A stretch of DNA of 62,021 bases from Frigoribacterium sp. CFBP 13712 (GCF_014842255.1 NZ_JACYVH010000005.1:1-62021), one strand, 5' to 3'. Shown: positions 8,503 to 17,063, counted from the first letter of the stretch. Numbers and translations: made by a program. Notes: a model not told the origin generated them from the sequence alone.

Positions 8503-8766
8503 TCAGCGCTTGCTGCGACCCGTGATGAGGCCGTAGACGAACAGCACGACGACCGCGCCGACGATGGCGATCAGCCACGACTCGATCGAGAAGAAGCCGT
8601 TGAAGTCGACGCCGAAGAGCGCGCCGCCGATCCAGCCGCCGAGCAGGGCGCCGATGACGCCGAGCACGAGGGTGGCGATCCAGCCGCCGCCCTGACGGCC
8701 CGGGAGGATGGCCTTGGCGATGGCGCCGGCGATGAGGCCGAGGAGGAGGAAGGCGAGGAAGCTCAT
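8503..8766 (-). CDS. GlsB/YeaQ/YmgE family stress-response membrane protein
   Basis: Small integral membrane protein of 87 residues with three hydrophobic helices: FLAFLLLGLIAGAIAKAIL, TLVLGVIGALLGGWIGGAL and WLIAIVGAVVVLFVYGLI. The PGRQGGGW loop after helix 1 and the glycine-zipper second helix are typical of this family, which is linked to general stress or transglycosylase-associated roles. The ATG at 8766 is chosen (AAAGG nearby); an upstream start at 8802 would add an unlikely polar leader. Stands alone. Confidence 0.85.
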   Translation of the reverse strand: MSFLAFLLLGLIAGAIAKAILPGRQGGGWIATLVLGVIGALLGGWIGGALFGVDFNGFFSIESWLIAIVGAVVVLFVYGLITGRSKR

Positions 8767-8941
8767 GAGAGACCTTTCGAGCAGTTGACGACAAGTTGGC
8801 ACCGCCTGACCCCCTCACCACCGAGATGGTGACGAGCTCAGGAGCCTCAAATCGAGGCTTAGCGGTACATCCACTGTGCGCCTCCTGAGAGTCTCGTGCT
8901 CGAGCTCGAGCATCGGCTAGCCGATAAGCGCACGGGGGCCC

Positions 8942-8970
8942 TTGCGAGCAACCACTTGTACTAGTAGAAC
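8942..8970 (+). promoter_or_regulatory. Likely leaderless promoter of the GntR gene
   Basis: TTGCGA at 8942-8947, a 17-base spacer and TAGAAC at 8965-8970; transcription would begin at or next to the A of the ATG at 8977, giving a leaderless message. The operator palindrome at 8957-8977 covers the -10 and the start site. Confidence 0.5.
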
Positions 8971-8977
8971 TAGAACA
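8957..8977. promoter_or_regulatory. Palindromic operator of the GntR repressor
   Basis: An inverted repeat with core CTAGT-AGA-ACTAG and outer TGT/ACA, broken at only one symmetric position. It overlaps the putative -10 and touches the ATG of the repressor gene, the layout expected for tight autorepression by a YtrA-type GntR protein. Confidence 0.6.
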
Positions 8978-9327
8978 TGTTGATCAGGCTCGACCCGGCA
9001 TCCGAGATGCCGATCGCCGACCAGATCGTGACGCAGATCCGCCGGGGCATCGCCGACGGCGACATCGAGGTCGGCGAGCGACTGCCCTCGGCTCGTGACC
9101 TCGCGGCCGCCCTCGCGATCAACATGCACACCGTCCTGCGGGCCTACGACTCGCTCCGTACCGCCGGCCTGATCGAGCTCCGTCGCGGTCGCGGGGCGGT
9201 CGTCATCGCGGGCGCCGACGCCCCGACCACGGCCCTCTACGCCGCCGCCGCCGCGCTCGTGCGCGACGCCGCCCGCCTCGGCATCGCACCCGCCGACCTC
9301 GCCACGATCATCAGGGGGATGACATGA
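8977..9327 (+). CDS. GntR family transcriptional regulator, YtrA subfamily
   Basis: Short GntR regulator of 116 residues: winged helix-turn-helix at about 10-75 (PIADQIVTQIRRGIADGDIEVGERLPSARDLAAALAINMHTVLRAYDSL is the region, with the recognition helix NMHTVLRAY) followed by only a short helical tail, as in the YtrA subfamily that governs ABC transporter or membrane-protein operons. The stop overlaps the ATG of the DUF1648 gene (ATGA), so the pair forms one operon under its own operator at 8957-8977. The effector is unknown. Confidence 0.85.
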   Translation: MLIRLDPASEMPIADQIVTQIRRGIADGDIEVGERLPSARDLAAALAINMHTVLRAYDSLRTAGLIELRRGRGAVVIAGADAPTTALYAAAAALVRDAARLGIAPADLATIIRGMT

Positions 9328-10376
9328 CCGCCGACCGACCCGCCCCGAGCACGCCCGACGAGCCCGAGACCGGCACCACGCCCGTGCCTGCCGACCCCGT
9401 GCCCGCCGAGGTGGACGGGGTGGTCCTGCTCCGCACCTCCTCGGCCGTCGTCGCGGCCCTCGCGCCCGCGGCCCTCCTCGTGGTCGTCGCCCTCGTGCTC
9501 GGTCCGCGGCTGGGCGACACCATCGCGCGTCACTGGTCGGGTGACGGCGCCGCCGACGGGTTCTCGGGCACATGGTCGTCGTTCGCCGTCGTCGCGGCGA
9601 TCGTCGCGGCCCTGACCACAGTGTCGATCGTGGCCGCTCTGACCCGGCGCGGGCGCCCGTCACGTCTGATCGCCGGAGGCGCGGCCTCCTTCGCCGGCCT
9701 GGCCGCCTGCACCTGGGTCGCCACCGCCCTCGCGACCGCGGCCGCGCCGACCCCCGAGGAGGCGGTGGCCGGCTGGACGCCCGCGCTCACGCTCCCGGGC
9801 CTCGCCTGGGGCGTCGTCGTCGGCTGGCTGGCGACCGGCAGCGGCGTCCGGGCGCTGCCCGACGTGGAGTTCGACGACCGGGCGAGCGTCCGCCCGGCGG
9901 ATCTGCGACCGGGGGAGCGGCTGGCGTGGTCGGGCACCACCGGCAGCCCCGTCTTCGTCGTGATGGGGTCCGTCGTGATGGCCCTGGCGATCGTCGTAGG
10001 CGCCGTGCTCTTCGTGATGGGCGCCTCCTCGGTCGTCGTCTACTCGGCCGTGCTGCTGCTCGCCGGTGCCGCCGTCCTCGCTCTGGGGCGAGTCCGACTG
10101 ACCGTCGACCAGCGCGGGGTGCGCCTCGTCTCGGCGCTGCTCGGCGTCCGCCTGCTGCGGGTGCGCCTGACCGACGTCGCCGGCGTCGAGACCGAGACCC
10201 TCGACCCGATGTCGTGGGGCGGCTGGGGGTTGCGCGTCTCGAAGCGCGGCACCGCCTACGTCACCGGCCGCCGCCCCGGCATCGTCGTCCGACGCCGCGA
10301 CGGCAGCGCGGTCGCCGTCACCATCGACGACGCCGAGTCGGCCGCGTCCGTCGCGGCTGCTCTCGCGCAGCGCTGA
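9324..10376 (+). CDS. DUF1648 domain-containing membrane protein
   Basis: A 350-residue membrane protein. Residues about 35-100 match DUF1648: a first span followed by IARHWSGDGAADGFSGTW and a second span. About six spans in all; the last third (from about 235: LTVDQRGVRLVSALLGVRLLRVRLTDVAGVETETL) looks like a cytoplasmic beta-rich PH-like module. Such proteins are often paired with YtrA-type GntR regulators, and here the two genes overlap by ATGA. The role is unknown; a target or sensor of the regulator is the usual guess. Contains a GGAGGCGCGG copy at 9675. Confidence 0.8.
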   Translation: MTADRPAPSTPDEPETGTTPVPADPVPAEVDGVVLLRTSSAVVAALAPAALLVVVALVLGPRLGDTIARHWSGDGAADGFSGTWSSFAVVAAIVAALTTVSIVAALTRRGRPSRLIAGGAASFAGLAACTWVATALATAAAPTPEEAVAGWTPALTLPGLAWGVVVGWLATGSGVRALPDVEFDDRASVRPADLRPGERLAWSGTTGSPVFVVMGSVVMALAIVVGAVLFVMGASSVVVYSAVLLLAGAAVLALGRVRLTVDQRGVRLVSALLGVRLLRVRLTDVAGVETETLDPMSWGGWGLRVSKRGTAYVTGRRPGIVVRRRDGSAVAVTIDDAESAASVAAALAQR

Positions 10377-10503
10377 CCCTACGGCTCGTCAACCGGCTCC
10401 TCCACACCCCGGCCAGACCAGAAATGGGGCCACCGGCGGCGGCCCGATCGCCGCCGTAGACCGCTCCATCTGTTTAGAGTGTCCACAGAGAGGGGGTGCA
10501 GCG

Positions 10504-11691
10504 ATGCAGGAGTCGACTCGCGAGATCAGGCGTCAGCGGGCGGTCGAGAGCCTCGGCGTCATCGACTCCGACCGCAATCCCCGCCTCGACCGCATCACCC
10601 GCATGGCCAGGGCGATCTTCGGCGTGCCGATGTCGTCGGTCACGGTGCTCGACAATCAGCGCGCGCTCTTCCTCGGTCGCGACGGCTTCGACGTCCCGGT
10701 GGTGGGTCGGCACGACACCCCCTGCCACCTCGTGATCGACTCGGGCGAGATCATCTCCGCCGAAGACGCCGCCGCCGACGCCCGCTTCGACCACATCGAG
10801 CCGTTCCGCGCCAACGGCCTCGGCTTCTACCTCGGTCACCCCCTGCTCGACGGGTCGGGCAACGTCGTGGGCTCGTTCTGCGTCATGGGCTTCGAACCGC
10901 GTCATCTCGACGCCGAGCAGATGTCCGAGTTCGAAGACCTCGCGGCCTGGGCTCAGAGCGAGCTGCTGGCGGACGCCGAGGCCGCCTCGGCGTCCGCGAC
11001 CCAGCAGGCGCTGCTGCCCGCCGAGCCGCTCGAGATCGACGACGTCCACGTCGAGGGCGTCTGCCTCCCCTCCCTCAGCGTCGGCGGCGACTACTTCGAC
11101 TACGGCGTCGTCGGCCGACAGGTGCACGTCGCCGTGGGCGATGTCATGGGCAAGGGCGTCGGCGCGGCCATCCTCGGGTCGTCGGTCCGGGCCGCCTGCC
11201 GAGCCGCCGTCCCCACGGTCACCGACAACCGCCTCCTCGGCACGGCCGTCGACCGCATCGAGCGCGCCGTCATCGGCGATCTGCAGCGCACCGGCTCTTT
11301 CGTCACGTACTTCCACGCCGTGCTCGATCTCGACACCGACGAGCTCTCGTACGTCGACGCCGGCTCCGGTCTCGCCCTGGTCGTCCGCGCCGACGGCTCC
11401 GTCGAGCAGCTGATGGGATCCGACCTGCCGCTCGGGCTCGAGGCGCAGACGCACGAGACCCACACCATCGTGCTGCTGCCGGGCGACCGGCTCGTCGTCA
11501 TGAGCGACGGCGTGCTCGACGTGCTCGACGACGAGAACGGCTGGCTGGCCGAGGTCGGCGGCATCGTCGCCCGCTCCGGCGACGCCGAACGCTCCGACGC
11601 CCCCGATCTAGTCGACGCCATCGCCCTGCTCGCCCGCGACCGCATCGCCCGTGACGACGTGACCCTCCTCGTACTGGACCGACGTCCGTGA
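10504..11691 (+). CDS. GAF domain SpoIIE-type PP2C protein phosphatase
   Basis: Serine/threonine phosphatase expected to dephosphorylate the STAS protein encoded three genes on. Residues about 20-155 form a GAF sensor domain (ARAIFGVPMSSVTVLD, GHPLLDGSGNVVGSFCVMG). Residues about 165-395 are a SpoIIE/PP2C domain with the metal-binding aspartates in SVGGDYFDY, GDVMGKG, VMSDGVLD and RDDVTLLVL. GAGAGGGGG precedes the ATG, and TAGAGT at 10475 may be the -10. Its last codons overlap the start of the glycosyltransferase gene (GTGA). First gene of a five-gene operon joining partner switching to polysaccharide synthesis. Confidence 0.87.
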   Translation: MQESTREIRRQRAVESLGVIDSDRNPRLDRITRMARAIFGVPMSSVTVLDNQRALFLGRDGFDVPVVGRHDTPCHLVIDSGEIISAEDAAADARFDHIEPFRANGLGFYLGHPLLDGSGNVVGSFCVMGFEPRHLDAEQMSEFEDLAAWAQSELLADAEAASASATQQALLPAEPLEIDDVHVEGVCLPSLSVGGDYFDYGVVGRQVHVAVGDVMGKGVGAAILGSSVRAACRAAVPTVTDNRLLGTAVDRIERAVIGDLQRTGSFVTYFHAVLDLDTDELSYVDAGSGLALVVRADGSVEQLMGSDLPLGLEAQTHETHTIVLLPGDRLVVMSDGVLDVLDDENGWLAEVGGIVARSGDAERSDAPDLVDAIALLARDRIARDDVTLLVLDRRP

Positions 11692-13697
11692 CGGACCTCC
11701 TCACCCGACGCGACCAGCGCCTCCTCGGCCGGTCGACCCCGGCCCGTCGGATCGTGCCCATCCGCGTCGTCGTGCTGCTCGCATCGCTCGCCGGCCTGAA
11801 CTACATCATCTGGCGCTGGGCCGTCTCGGTGAACTGGACCTCGTGGTGGATCGCCGTGCCGCTCGTCGTCGCCGAGACGTACAGCGTGATCGACTCGCTG
11901 CTGTTCGGCCTCGGCGCCTGGCGCCTCCGCGAACGGGGCGAGCCGCCCACCCCGCCGTCGCCCGACTCGCCCGAGACCGTCGTCACCGTCGACGTCTTCG
12001 TCACCACCTACAACGAGCCCGTCGAGATGGTGATGCGCACGGCGCTCGCCGCGCAGGCCATCGAGTACCCGCACACGACGTGGATCCTCGACGACGGCGG
12101 GCGGGCGGAGATCCGCGAGGCGGCCGAGGGCGCGGGGATCGGCGTCATCACCCGGTCGTCCGACTGGGTCGACCGCCCGCGGCACGCCAAGGCGGGCAAC
12201 CTGAACAACGCGCTGCTGACGACCGAGGGCGAGTTCCTGCTGATCCTCGACGCCGACCAGGTGCCCGAGCCGAGCATCCTGCACCGCACCCTCGGGTACT
12301 TCAAAGACGAGAAGACCGCGCTCGTCCAGACGCCGCAGTGGTTCGAGAACGTGCCGGAGTCCGACCCGCTCGGCAGTCAGGCCCCGCTGTTCTACGGGCC
12401 CATCCAGCAGTCGAAGGACGGCTGGAACAGCGCGTTCTTCTGCGGCTCGAACGCCGTCCTGCGTCGGGAGGCGCTGATGCAGCTGGGCGTGTCGCGGTAC
12501 GTCGCCGAGGTCGAGTCGGCCGTGCGTCGCGCCGTCAAGACGTCGAGCCGCCTCATCGAGCACGCCCGTCTCGAGGCCGTCGACCAGCCGCGCGTTCTCG
12601 AAGTGCTCGAGGAGGCCGAGACGATCGTCGAGCGCGCCCGGGTCGAGCTCGCCCGCGGAGACTCGCTCGGCGACGTCACGTACCGGTTCCAGCGCGGCAT
12701 CGACACCATCGCCTACCGGTTCGCCGACGCCGACGTCGCCGCCATGCAGGACGACATCGCCGAGCTCGCCGCCATGTCGGTCGGCCCCGGCACCTTCGAC
12801 GCGCTCGACCAGGCAGCCCTCGATCTGCTCAGCGACCGCTCGGCGTCGCCGCTGCAGGCCATCGAGTCGATCTCGATGCTCGTCGGCGCGCTCGACGTCG
12901 ACCGCGGCGACGAGGCCCAGGCGATCATGCCGCTGGCCACGATCTCGGTGACGGAGGACATGGCGACGGCCATGCGCCTCCACGGCCTCGGCTGGAAGTC
13001 GGTCTACCACGACGAGATCCTCGCGATCGGCCTCGCCCCCGAAGACCTGAACACCATGATGACCCAGCGCCTGCGGTGGGCTCAGGGCACGATGCAGGTC
13101 TTCTTCCGCGAGAACCCGCTCGTGCAGAAGGGCCTCTCGCTGGGCCAGCGCCTGATGTACTTCTCGACGATGTGGAGCTACCTCTCGGGCTTCGCCGCCC
13201 TCGTCTACATCGGCGCGCCCGTGCTCTGCCTCTCGTTCGGCGTCGTGCCCGTCACCGCGTACAGCGTCGACTTCTTCGCCCGGCTGATCCCGTTCCTGGT
13301 GCTGAACCAGGTGCTGTTCTGGGTCGTGGCCGCCGGGCGGCCGACCTGGCGCGGGCAGCAGTACTCGCTGGCGCTCTTCCCCGTCTGGATCGCGTCGGTG
13401 ACGACGGCGTTCCAGAACGTCTACCGGGGCCGTGCGCTCGGCTTCTCGGTGACGCCCAAGACCAAGCAGGCCTCGAACGGGCCACGCTGGGACCTCGTGA
13501 AGCCGCAACTCGTCGCCATGGGCTGCCTCGCCGCAGCACTGGTGCTGGTCGGCATCCGCTACGCGACCGGACAGGCCGACGGCATCGCGCCGTTGGTGAA
13601 CATCCTCTGGGTCGTCTTCGACCTGGTGATCTTCAGCATCGTCGTCCGCGCCGTTCTCTACACGGGGCCGGAGCCCCGAGACAAGGAATCCCCATGA
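11688..13697 (+). CDS. Family 2 glycosyltransferase, cellulose synthase (BcsA)-like
   Basis: Processive polysaccharide synthase in the inner membrane, 669 residues. Two spans at about 25-75, a cytoplasmic GT2 domain with VTTYNEP, LDDGG, LDADQ, the acceptor-binding TED and the QRLRW (QxxRW) motif, then about five C-terminal spans. Between GSNAVLRREAL (about residue 262) and ISVTED (about 417) there is an extra, strongly helical stretch of about 150 residues not found in BcsA. No PilZ domain is seen, so control is probably not through c-di-GMP. GTG start in a GTGA overlap with the phosphatase gene; the stop overlaps the STAS gene. The sugar polymer is unknown. Confidence 0.85.
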   Translation: MTDLLTRRDQRLLGRSTPARRIVPIRVVVLLASLAGLNYIIWRWAVSVNWTSWWIAVPLVVAETYSVIDSLLFGLGAWRLRERGEPPTPPSPDSPETVVTVDVFVTTYNEPVEMVMRTALAAQAIEYPHTTWILDDGGRAEIREAAEGAGIGVITRSSDWVDRPRHAKAGNLNNALLTTEGEFLLILDADQVPEPSILHRTLGYFKDEKTALVQTPQWFENVPESDPLGSQAPLFYGPIQQSKDGWNSAFFCGSNAVLRREALMQLGVSRYVAEVESAVRRAVKTSSRLIEHARLEAVDQPRVLEVLEEAETIVERARVELARGDSLGDVTYRFQRGIDTIAYRFADADVAAMQDDIAELAAMSVGPGTFDALDQAALDLLSDRSASPLQAIESISMLVGALDVDRGDEAQAIMPLATISVTEDMATAMRLHGLGWKSVYHDEILAIGLAPEDLNTMMTQRLRWAQGTMQVFFRENPLVQKGLSLGQRLMYFSTMWSYLSGFAALVYIGAPVLCLSFGVVPVTAYSVDFFARLIPFLVLNQVLFWVVAAGRPTWRGQQYSLALFPVWIASVTTAFQNVYRGRALGFSVTPKTKQASNGPRWDLVKPQLVAMGCLAAALVLVGIRYATGQADGIAPLVNILWVVFDLVIFSIVVRAVLYTGPEPRDKESP

Positions 13698-14026
13698 TGA
13701 CCGTAGAAGTGAAGACCGTCGAGGGCGGATGCGTGATCTCCCCGCAGGGGCGCCTCACCGTCGTGTCGACCCCGCAGCTGCGGACGGAGGTGGCGACACG
13801 CATCGAGGCCGGCGACCGGCTGATCATCGTCGACCTGTCGCAGACGACCTTCGTCGACTCGTCGGGGCTCGGCGCGCTCGTGTCGTGCCTCAAGTCCGCG
13901 CGCCAGGCGGGTGGTGACCTGCGGCTCGTCGCGCCGACCGAGCAGGTGTCGATGGTGCTGAAGCTCACGAACCTCGACCGCATCCTCCAGCCCCGCGCTT
14001 CGGTCGAAGAAGCGCTCCATGACTGA
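13694..14026 (+). CDS. STAS domain anti-sigma factor antagonist-like protein
   Basis: Single STAS domain of 110 residues, like RsbV/SpoIIAA. The phosphorylation site is present in FVDSSGLGAL (the Ser after Asp), with the preceding strand IIVDLSQ. Start ATG at 13694 overlaps the stop of the glycosyltransferase gene and has AAGGA upstream; the next ATG at 13697 is equally possible. It should be phosphorylated by the RsbW-like kinase encoded next and dephosphorylated by the SpoIIE-type phosphatase, so it is the switch protein of the module. Confidence 0.88.
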   Translation: MMTVEVKTVEGGCVISPQGRLTVVSTPQLRTEVATRIEAGDRLIIVDLSQTTFVDSSGLGALVSCLKSARQAGGDLRLVAPTEQVSMVLKLTNLDRILQPRASVEEALHD

Positions 14027-14447
14027 GAGCGACGGCGTCAGCGTCATCGACGTCGCGGCCGTCCCCGAGAGCATCGATCTCGTCCAGAACACCTTCGAGG
14101 CCTGGTGGACGGCCCTCGGCATCGACTCGATGGAGGTGCGGTTCCCGTTCGAGACGGCGATCGTCGAGATCGCGGCGAACGTCATCGAGCACTCGATCGT
14201 GGCCGACGGCGCCGAGGGGATCGAGGGTCGCCGCTTCACCCTCGAGCTCCGCGCGGAGGACGAGCGCCTGACGGCCGTCTTCAACGACAACGGCCTGCCC
14301 GCCGAGATCGACCTCAGCGACGTGTCGATGGCGGATCTCGACGACGAGGGGGGCCGCGGTCTGGCACTCGCCATGCTCAGCCTCGAGTCGCTCGACTACA
14401 CCCGCGAGGGCGGCCGCAACATCTGGACTCTCGTGTGCCGTCGGTGA
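14019..14447 (+). CDS. RsbW-like ATP-binding serine kinase/anti-sigma factor
   Basis: A 142-residue HATPase_c protein of the RsbW/SpoIIAB type. N box ETAIVEIAANVIEHS, G1 DNGLP and G2 EGGRGLAL are intact. It overlaps the STAS gene end by eight bases. No sigma factor gene is in the operon, so either it acts on a sigma factor encoded elsewhere or the pair controls a protein such as the glycosyltransferase directly; the second reading is inference from gene order. Confidence 0.85.
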   Translation: MTESDGVSVIDVAAVPESIDLVQNTFEAWWTALGIDSMEVRFPFETAIVEIAANVIEHSIVADGAEGIEGRRFTLELRAEDERLTAVFNDNGLPAEIDLSDVSMADLDDEGGRGLALAMLSLESLDYTREGGRNIWTLVCRR

Positions 14448-16939
14448 GAAGACCGGCACTGCGCGCCCTCGCCGCACTCGCGGCGGCGGTGGCCGTGGTG
14501 CCCCTGGTCTTGGGAGGCGCGGCGCCGGCGACCGCCGACACCGCGCCTCCTGCAGAGGGGGCCTGGGTCGGGCCCGACCTCGACTGGGGTTCCGACGGGC
14601 CCGACGGCTACGCGGATCGCCTGGGGGAGACCCCCTCGACGTACTCCGTCAACATCGACTACCCGATCGACGACGGCTCCGCCGATCAGTGGCGGCGATC
14701 GGCCCGCGCGGCGGCGGCTCAGGGCGCCGCGCTGGTCGTCAGCCTCGAGCCGTCGCGACCGCTCGCCGACCTCGACGCCGACCAGGCCGCCCGGGCCGAC
14801 GAGCTGCTGACCGAGTTCCACGACCAGTACGGCATCGCGCAGCTCGTGCGCTTCGCCCCCGAGATGAACGGCAACTGGCAGCGCTGGGGGCAGCAGCCGA
14901 CCGAGTTCGTGCGGGCCTTCGGCCAGATCGCCGACGCCGTGCACGACGGCACGTCCACCGCCGACATGGTCTGGGCGCCCTCGTACGGCGCCGGCTACCC
15001 GTTCGCCCAGGCCGACGGGCGTCTGCCCGCGACCGGGGCCCGCGACGAGGCCCTGCTCGACACCGACGGCGACGGCACGGTCACCGAGGCCGACGACCCG
15101 TACGGCCCGTACTACCCGGGCGACGACGCCGTCGACTGGGTCGGTCTCACCATGTTCTTCTTCGGCAAGGGCGACGCCTCGACGGCCGCCGGCACCGATG
15201 TGCCGCTCGTCGCGAACCAGGCGCCGGCCGAGGGCGAGGTGCAGGCGCGCTTCGACGAGACCTGGGGCTACTCGCAGCCGCAGGAGGCGACCTTCTACGA
15301 CCGGTTCGCGGTCGGCACCGACCACCCGCTGCTGCTCGACACCGGCGCCCTCTACGACCAGGGGCTCGACGGTGCCACCGAGCTCGCGGTCAAGCAGGGC
15401 TGGTGGCGTCAGATGCTCACCGCGCTCGACGACCAGCCCCTCGTGGCCGGCGTCACCTGGCTCGAGACCGTGCGCGACGAGGCCGAGGCCGGCGACCGCG
15501 AGGTCGACTGGCGCGCCACCGACGACGACGCCATCGCCGCGGCGTTCCGCGCCGACCTGGTCGACAGCGGGGCCATCGTCTTCGGGCCTCTCACCGACCC
15601 CGTCACACCCGAGGAGGGCGACGCCGCCACGGTGCAGGTGCGCGACGGCGGCGGCGGCGACGAGATGGGCTGGATCGTGGGCTGCGCGGTCGCCCTCGCG
15701 CTGGCGTTCCTGCTGAGCGGCGTCGTGGGGCGCGTGCTGCCGCGCTGGCGCTACCCCGACGACGGCAAGCCCGGGCGCGACCTCCGCATCGACCTCTTCC
15801 GCGGGTTCATCATCCTGGCCGTGGTGATCACCCACATCGAGGTCGCCGGCCCGTACTCGTTCGTCACGCTGAAGGCGGTCGGCGCGATCACCGGCGCCGA
15901 GATGTTCGTGTTCCTCAGCGGGCTCGTGCTCGGCATGGTCTACCCGCTGGGCGTCAAGAAGTTCGGCGAGAAGACCGCCGCGATCGGCGCCTTCGTGCGG
16001 GCCCGCAAGCAGTACGTCGTGACGCTCGTCGTCATCCTCGTCGTCTTCGCCCTGAGCTTCGTGCCGCTGGTGAACACCGACGAGATCACGACCTTCACCG
16101 ACCGCGGCACGGGCGACACCGGCGCCGGCGCGATGGGCCGGGTCTACGACCTCTACCCGAACGCCGACCGCCTGCTCGACTACCCGCCGCCCTGGTACGC
16201 CGTCCGGCAGCTGCTGCTGCTCGAGATGGGTCCCTGGCCGTTCAACATCATGGGGCTGTTCGTCGTGCTCAGCCTGACGATCCCCGGTCTCATGTGGCTC
16301 GTGAAGCGCGGTCTCTGGTGGGTCGTGCTCGTCGGCAGCTGGGCCGTCTACGCGGTCGGCGTGCTCTTCCCCGACTTCTCGCTGCTGCCCTCGCAGTTCG
16401 AGCCGGTGTTCCCGCTCTTCGCCTGGCAGGTGCTGTTCACCCACGGTCTCGTGATCGGCAACTACCGGCGGCAGATCGTCTCGGCGCTGACGACGACGGT
16501 CGGCAAGGTGCTGGTCGGGGTCGGCGTGGTCGGCTACGCGGGGTTCCTGGCCCTGATCTGGGCCGGCAGCACCTACGGCTTCGACCTGGGGCCGATCCCC
16601 TCGTCGATCTACGACTCGCTGTACCTGACGGGCTACCAGCGCGTCGACATGCAGTGGGGCCGCCTGGTCGACACCGCCCTGGTCGTCGTCTGCGTCTACG
16701 CGATCCTCACGGTGTTCTGGAAGCCCATCGCCGCCGCCCTCGGCTGGCTGTGGATCCCGCTCGGGCAGGCCAGCCTCTACGTGTTCATCTGGCAGGTCTT
16801 CTTCGCCCTGGCGGTGGCGTCGATCCCCGGCCTCGACCGGACGAACGTGATCACCGGCACGATCATCCACACCGCGGTCATCCTGCTGGTGTGGTGGATG
16901 GTGCGGAAGCGGTTCCTGTTCTCCGTCATCCCGCGGTAG
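14444..16939 (+). CDS. GH26-like domain fused to OpgC membrane acyltransferase domain
   Basis: Two-part protein of 831 residues. After a signal-like N-terminus (residues 1-30, LAALAAAVAVVPLVLGG) comes an extracytoplasmic domain of about 370 residues resembling GH26 mannanases: WVGPDLDWGS, RFAPEMNGNWQRWG (proposed acid/base Glu), MVWAPSYG. Where the second catalytic Glu is expected the text reads PLLLDTGALY, an Asp. A linker and one span lead to an OpgC domain (about 440-830): GRDLRIDLFRGFIIL, VITHIEV, then about ten spans ending RFLFSVIPR. OpgC proteins transfer succinyl groups to glucans. Start GTG at 14444 overlaps the kinase stop (GTGA). Last gene of the operon, probably trimming or decorating the polymer. 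Confidence 0.82.
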   Translation: MRRPALRALAALAAAVAVVPLVLGGAAPATADTAPPAEGAWVGPDLDWGSDGPDGYADRLGETPSTYSVNIDYPIDDGSADQWRRSARAAAAQGAALVVSLEPSRPLADLDADQAARADELLTEFHDQYGIAQLVRFAPEMNGNWQRWGQQPTEFVRAFGQIADAVHDGTSTADMVWAPSYGAGYPFAQADGRLPATGARDEALLDTDGDGTVTEADDPYGPYYPGDDAVDWVGLTMFFFGKGDASTAAGTDVPLVANQAPAEGEVQARFDETWGYSQPQEATFYDRFAVGTDHPLLLDTGALYDQGLDGATELAVKQGWWRQMLTALDDQPLVAGVTWLETVRDEAEAGDREVDWRATDDDAIAAAFRADLVDSGAIVFGPLTDPVTPEEGDAATVQVRDGGGGDEMGWIVGCAVALALAFLLSGVVGRVLPRWRYPDDGKPGRDLRIDLFRGFIILAVVITHIEVAGPYSFVTLKAVGAITGAEMFVFLSGLVLGMVYPLGVKKFGEKTAAIGAFVRARKQYVVTLVVILVVFALSFVPLVNTDEITTFTDRGTGDTGAGAMGRVYDLYPNADRLLDYPPPWYAVRQLLLLEMGPWPFNIMGLFVVLSLTIPGLMWLVKRGLWWVVLVGSWAVYAVGVLFPDFSLLPSQFEPVFPLFAWQVLFTHGLVIGNYRRQIVSALTTTVGKVLVGVGVVGYAGFLALIWAGSTYGFDLGPIPSSIYDSLYLTGYQRVDMQWGRLVDTALVVVCVYAILTVFWKPIAAALGWLWIPLGQASLYVFIWQVFFALAVASIPGLDRTNVITGTIIHTAVILLVWWMVRKRFLFSVIPR

Positions 16940-17008
16940 CCGGCCGGCGCGGTCGTCGCGACCCGCGCCTCCTGCGCTCCGCTCCTCAGGCCCGGCACCC
17001 GGCGGAGC

Positions 17009-17041
17009 GAAGACCCCCGTGCACAGCGCACGGGGGTCTTC
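17009..17041. terminator. Bidirectional intrinsic terminator
   Basis: Perfect 14-base-pair stem (GAAGACCCCCGTGC and complement) with the five-base loop ACAGC, followed by GTCGTTCTC on the plus strand. It sits between the convergent GH26-OpgC and PTS IIC genes and can serve both. Confidence 0.85.
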
Positions 17042-17063
17042 GTCGTTCTCGCGGAGCGGCCGC

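Noticed and set aside
8306-8536. Plus-strand small gene next to the peptide operon
   Set aside because: The frame reads through an intrinsic terminator hairpin into the antisense of the GlsB-like gene and has no ribosome site.
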